NCBI RefSeq assembly: GCF_964204645.1
Contig: NC_134026.1
Coordinates: 20,168,650 to 20,232,649, forward strand
Source of the DNA: Tubulanus polymorphus
Lineage: Eukaryota; Nemertea; Palaeonemertea; Tubulaniformes; Tubulanidae
Direction of reading: 5' to 3'
DNA: 64,000 nucleotides
Numbering within the stretch: the stretch's first letter is position 1; each line of letters starts with the position of its first letter. The notes beneath the pieces are model-generated. The model was not told the DNA's origin, made no database searches, and saw nothing but the letters and a program-made list of their open reading frames with translations. This document shows positions 62,949-64,000 of this stretch, piece after piece. Made by a program: the position numbers and the translations under genes.

Positions 62949-63800
62949 TATATATAATACCAAATCATCCTTGTACTATACTGAATGTCAACGTGATAAG
63001 CATTCAGCGACACTCTTGTCTCGAGAAGATATTTTCACTAAGATAAAAGTTAAGTGATATATCTATATTGCTCAGTCGACGCGCTGAATGGTTTGCCCAC
63101 GTTCAGACTTACATAAATCATATAGCTAGAAGCTATAGCCTTAATAAAGCCAGAAAACCCAACGGAAAATGGACCTCAGATCATTTCCGAAAAGCGCATT
63201 GATCCCTATAGTGGATACTGAGACCGGAGCGGGACCATACCCCTAAATAGGATAGGTTCCATCAAAAATACATAAAGAGATGTATTTTTGGTTCCATACA
63301 ATAACCGGTACTAACCACCTACCAAATTTGGCCAAGGTAAAACAGGCACTGGCCCATTTGGCACCAGTAAGGACCACAGTGTTGTTCCAGCCCTTATTTG
63401 GCACATTTACATATAATGTTTTATGTGTTTTACAAACACATTCTCGAGCGTCTTCATAAATCAGCTGGAATAACTTCTCAACGCCCACATTGAGGAGAGG
63501 ACTACTAAAATCAAACATTAGCATTGACTTCACAGCGAATTGGAACAAAATTTCAAGTGAATGAAGGACCTATTTCGATCTGGTTCGCAGATAGGAGAGG
63601 CCTAATACCATACAAAATTCCGATTGAAAGAAACGAGCTCTTACATTTACGAAGATTGTCAAGTCTCGCAAAGAAAAGACATTTCGGGGACTTGCAGGAC
63701 AAGGCAAACTCTATATACATATACAATGAATAAAAATGCTTACAATGTGAAGCACTATGCAAAATACCGACATGAGAACTATTCATAGCATGGTATGTGC
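61010..63800. other. Right-hand AT-rich region, probably KY-B 5' intron or upstream DNA
   Basis: No exon matching KY-A exons 1 or 2 could be recognised here. The region has a paired repeat ('attcgtttcaaa/aaatcgaa'-type blocks near 61900-62200 and 62480-62590), a TA tract (62884-62957) and a fragment of the 'gccaaatttggcc' MITE near 63310-63410. Confidence 0.4.
62884..62957. repeat. (TA)n microsatellite
   Basis: Alternating TA with single interruptions ('acata', 'acaca'). Confidence 0.95.
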
Positions 63801-63839
63801 GTACTATTTATCTTTTGCCGATTTATCGCCGAGTTTTTG

Positions 63840-63902
63840 TCAGTCGGCGTCTGAACACATATATTTCTGGATGATAGCGAACGATCCGATGTTTGATCCG
63901 CT
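63840..63902 (-). CDS. Possible last coding exon of a gene entering from the right
   Basis: On the minus strand a good acceptor (tgttatttcttag) precedes 20 open codons and a TGA. The tail reads SGSNIGSFAIIQKYMCSDAD. Codon choice is more protein-like than the surroundings. I do not recognise the family, and the phase is assumed. If real, this gene ends on the minus strand just upstream of KY-B. Confidence 0.25.
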   Translation of the reverse strand, partial: SGSNIGSFAIIQKYMCSDAD

Positions 63903-64000
63903 CTAAGAAATAACATCGTTATTAAGTTATCAATTCTAGCTATAAGGTATCATCTCCTGATTACATGAGGCGGTGTTAAAAGATCCTATGTATCCTGTTA

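Overview
This is animal nuclear DNA. The background is AT-rich and intron-rich, with GT-AG introns, AATAAA signals and many short palindromic non-autonomous DNA transposons. Gene families and repeats suggest a marine invertebrate, most likely a lophotrochozoan such as a mollusc; I cannot name the species.

Four protein-coding genes can be supported. (1) An intronless-looking XK-related (XKR) membrane protein lies on the + strand at 6437-8671, preceded by an overlapping upstream ORF. (2) A complete AKAP10 (D-AKAP2) gene lies on the - strand from 28943 down to 18733. I resolved 13 coding exons with consistent splice phases, giving 604 residues: two RGS domains and a C-terminal PKA-anchoring helix. 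(3) A complete KY/hillarin-type transglutaminase-like gene (KY-A) lies on the - strand from 41268 down to 31881, with 5 coding exons and 824 residues. (4) A second KY/hillarin-type gene (KY-B) lies on the - strand from 60627 down to 51052. Its middle and tail are visible, but the first exon(s) and the last exon are not resolved. KY-A and KY-B are tandem paralogues with matching exon boundaries and different C-terminal halves.

Layout: 1-5.8 kb is repeats, including a 1.8 kb foldback element. XKR occupies 6.3-8.7 kb. 8.7-18.7 kb is gene-poor, with a GPCR fragment, a 529-bp TA tract and an exact 332-bp tandem duplication. AKAP10 follows at 18.7-28.9 kb, with a 1156-bp hAT-like hairpin element 15 bp inside intron 1. 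KY-A is at 31.9-41.3 kb. 41.3-51 kb is repeat-rich intergenic DNA with tRNA-derived SINE-like sequences. KY-B is at 51-60.6 kb, and 60.6-64 kb is probably KY-B 5' intron or upstream DNA with a doubtful exon at the right edge.

The genes do not form a pathway. XKR proteins act in lipid scrambling, AKAP10 anchors PKA, and KY/hillarin proteins act in the cytoskeleton or muscle. I found no CRISPR array, operon, rRNA or canonical tRNA gene, and no evidence of a wholly new system. The most notable items are the KY pair with an apparently missing catalytic cysteine, the hairpin transposon at the AKAP10 5' splice site, and the XKR upstream ORF and caspase-like site.
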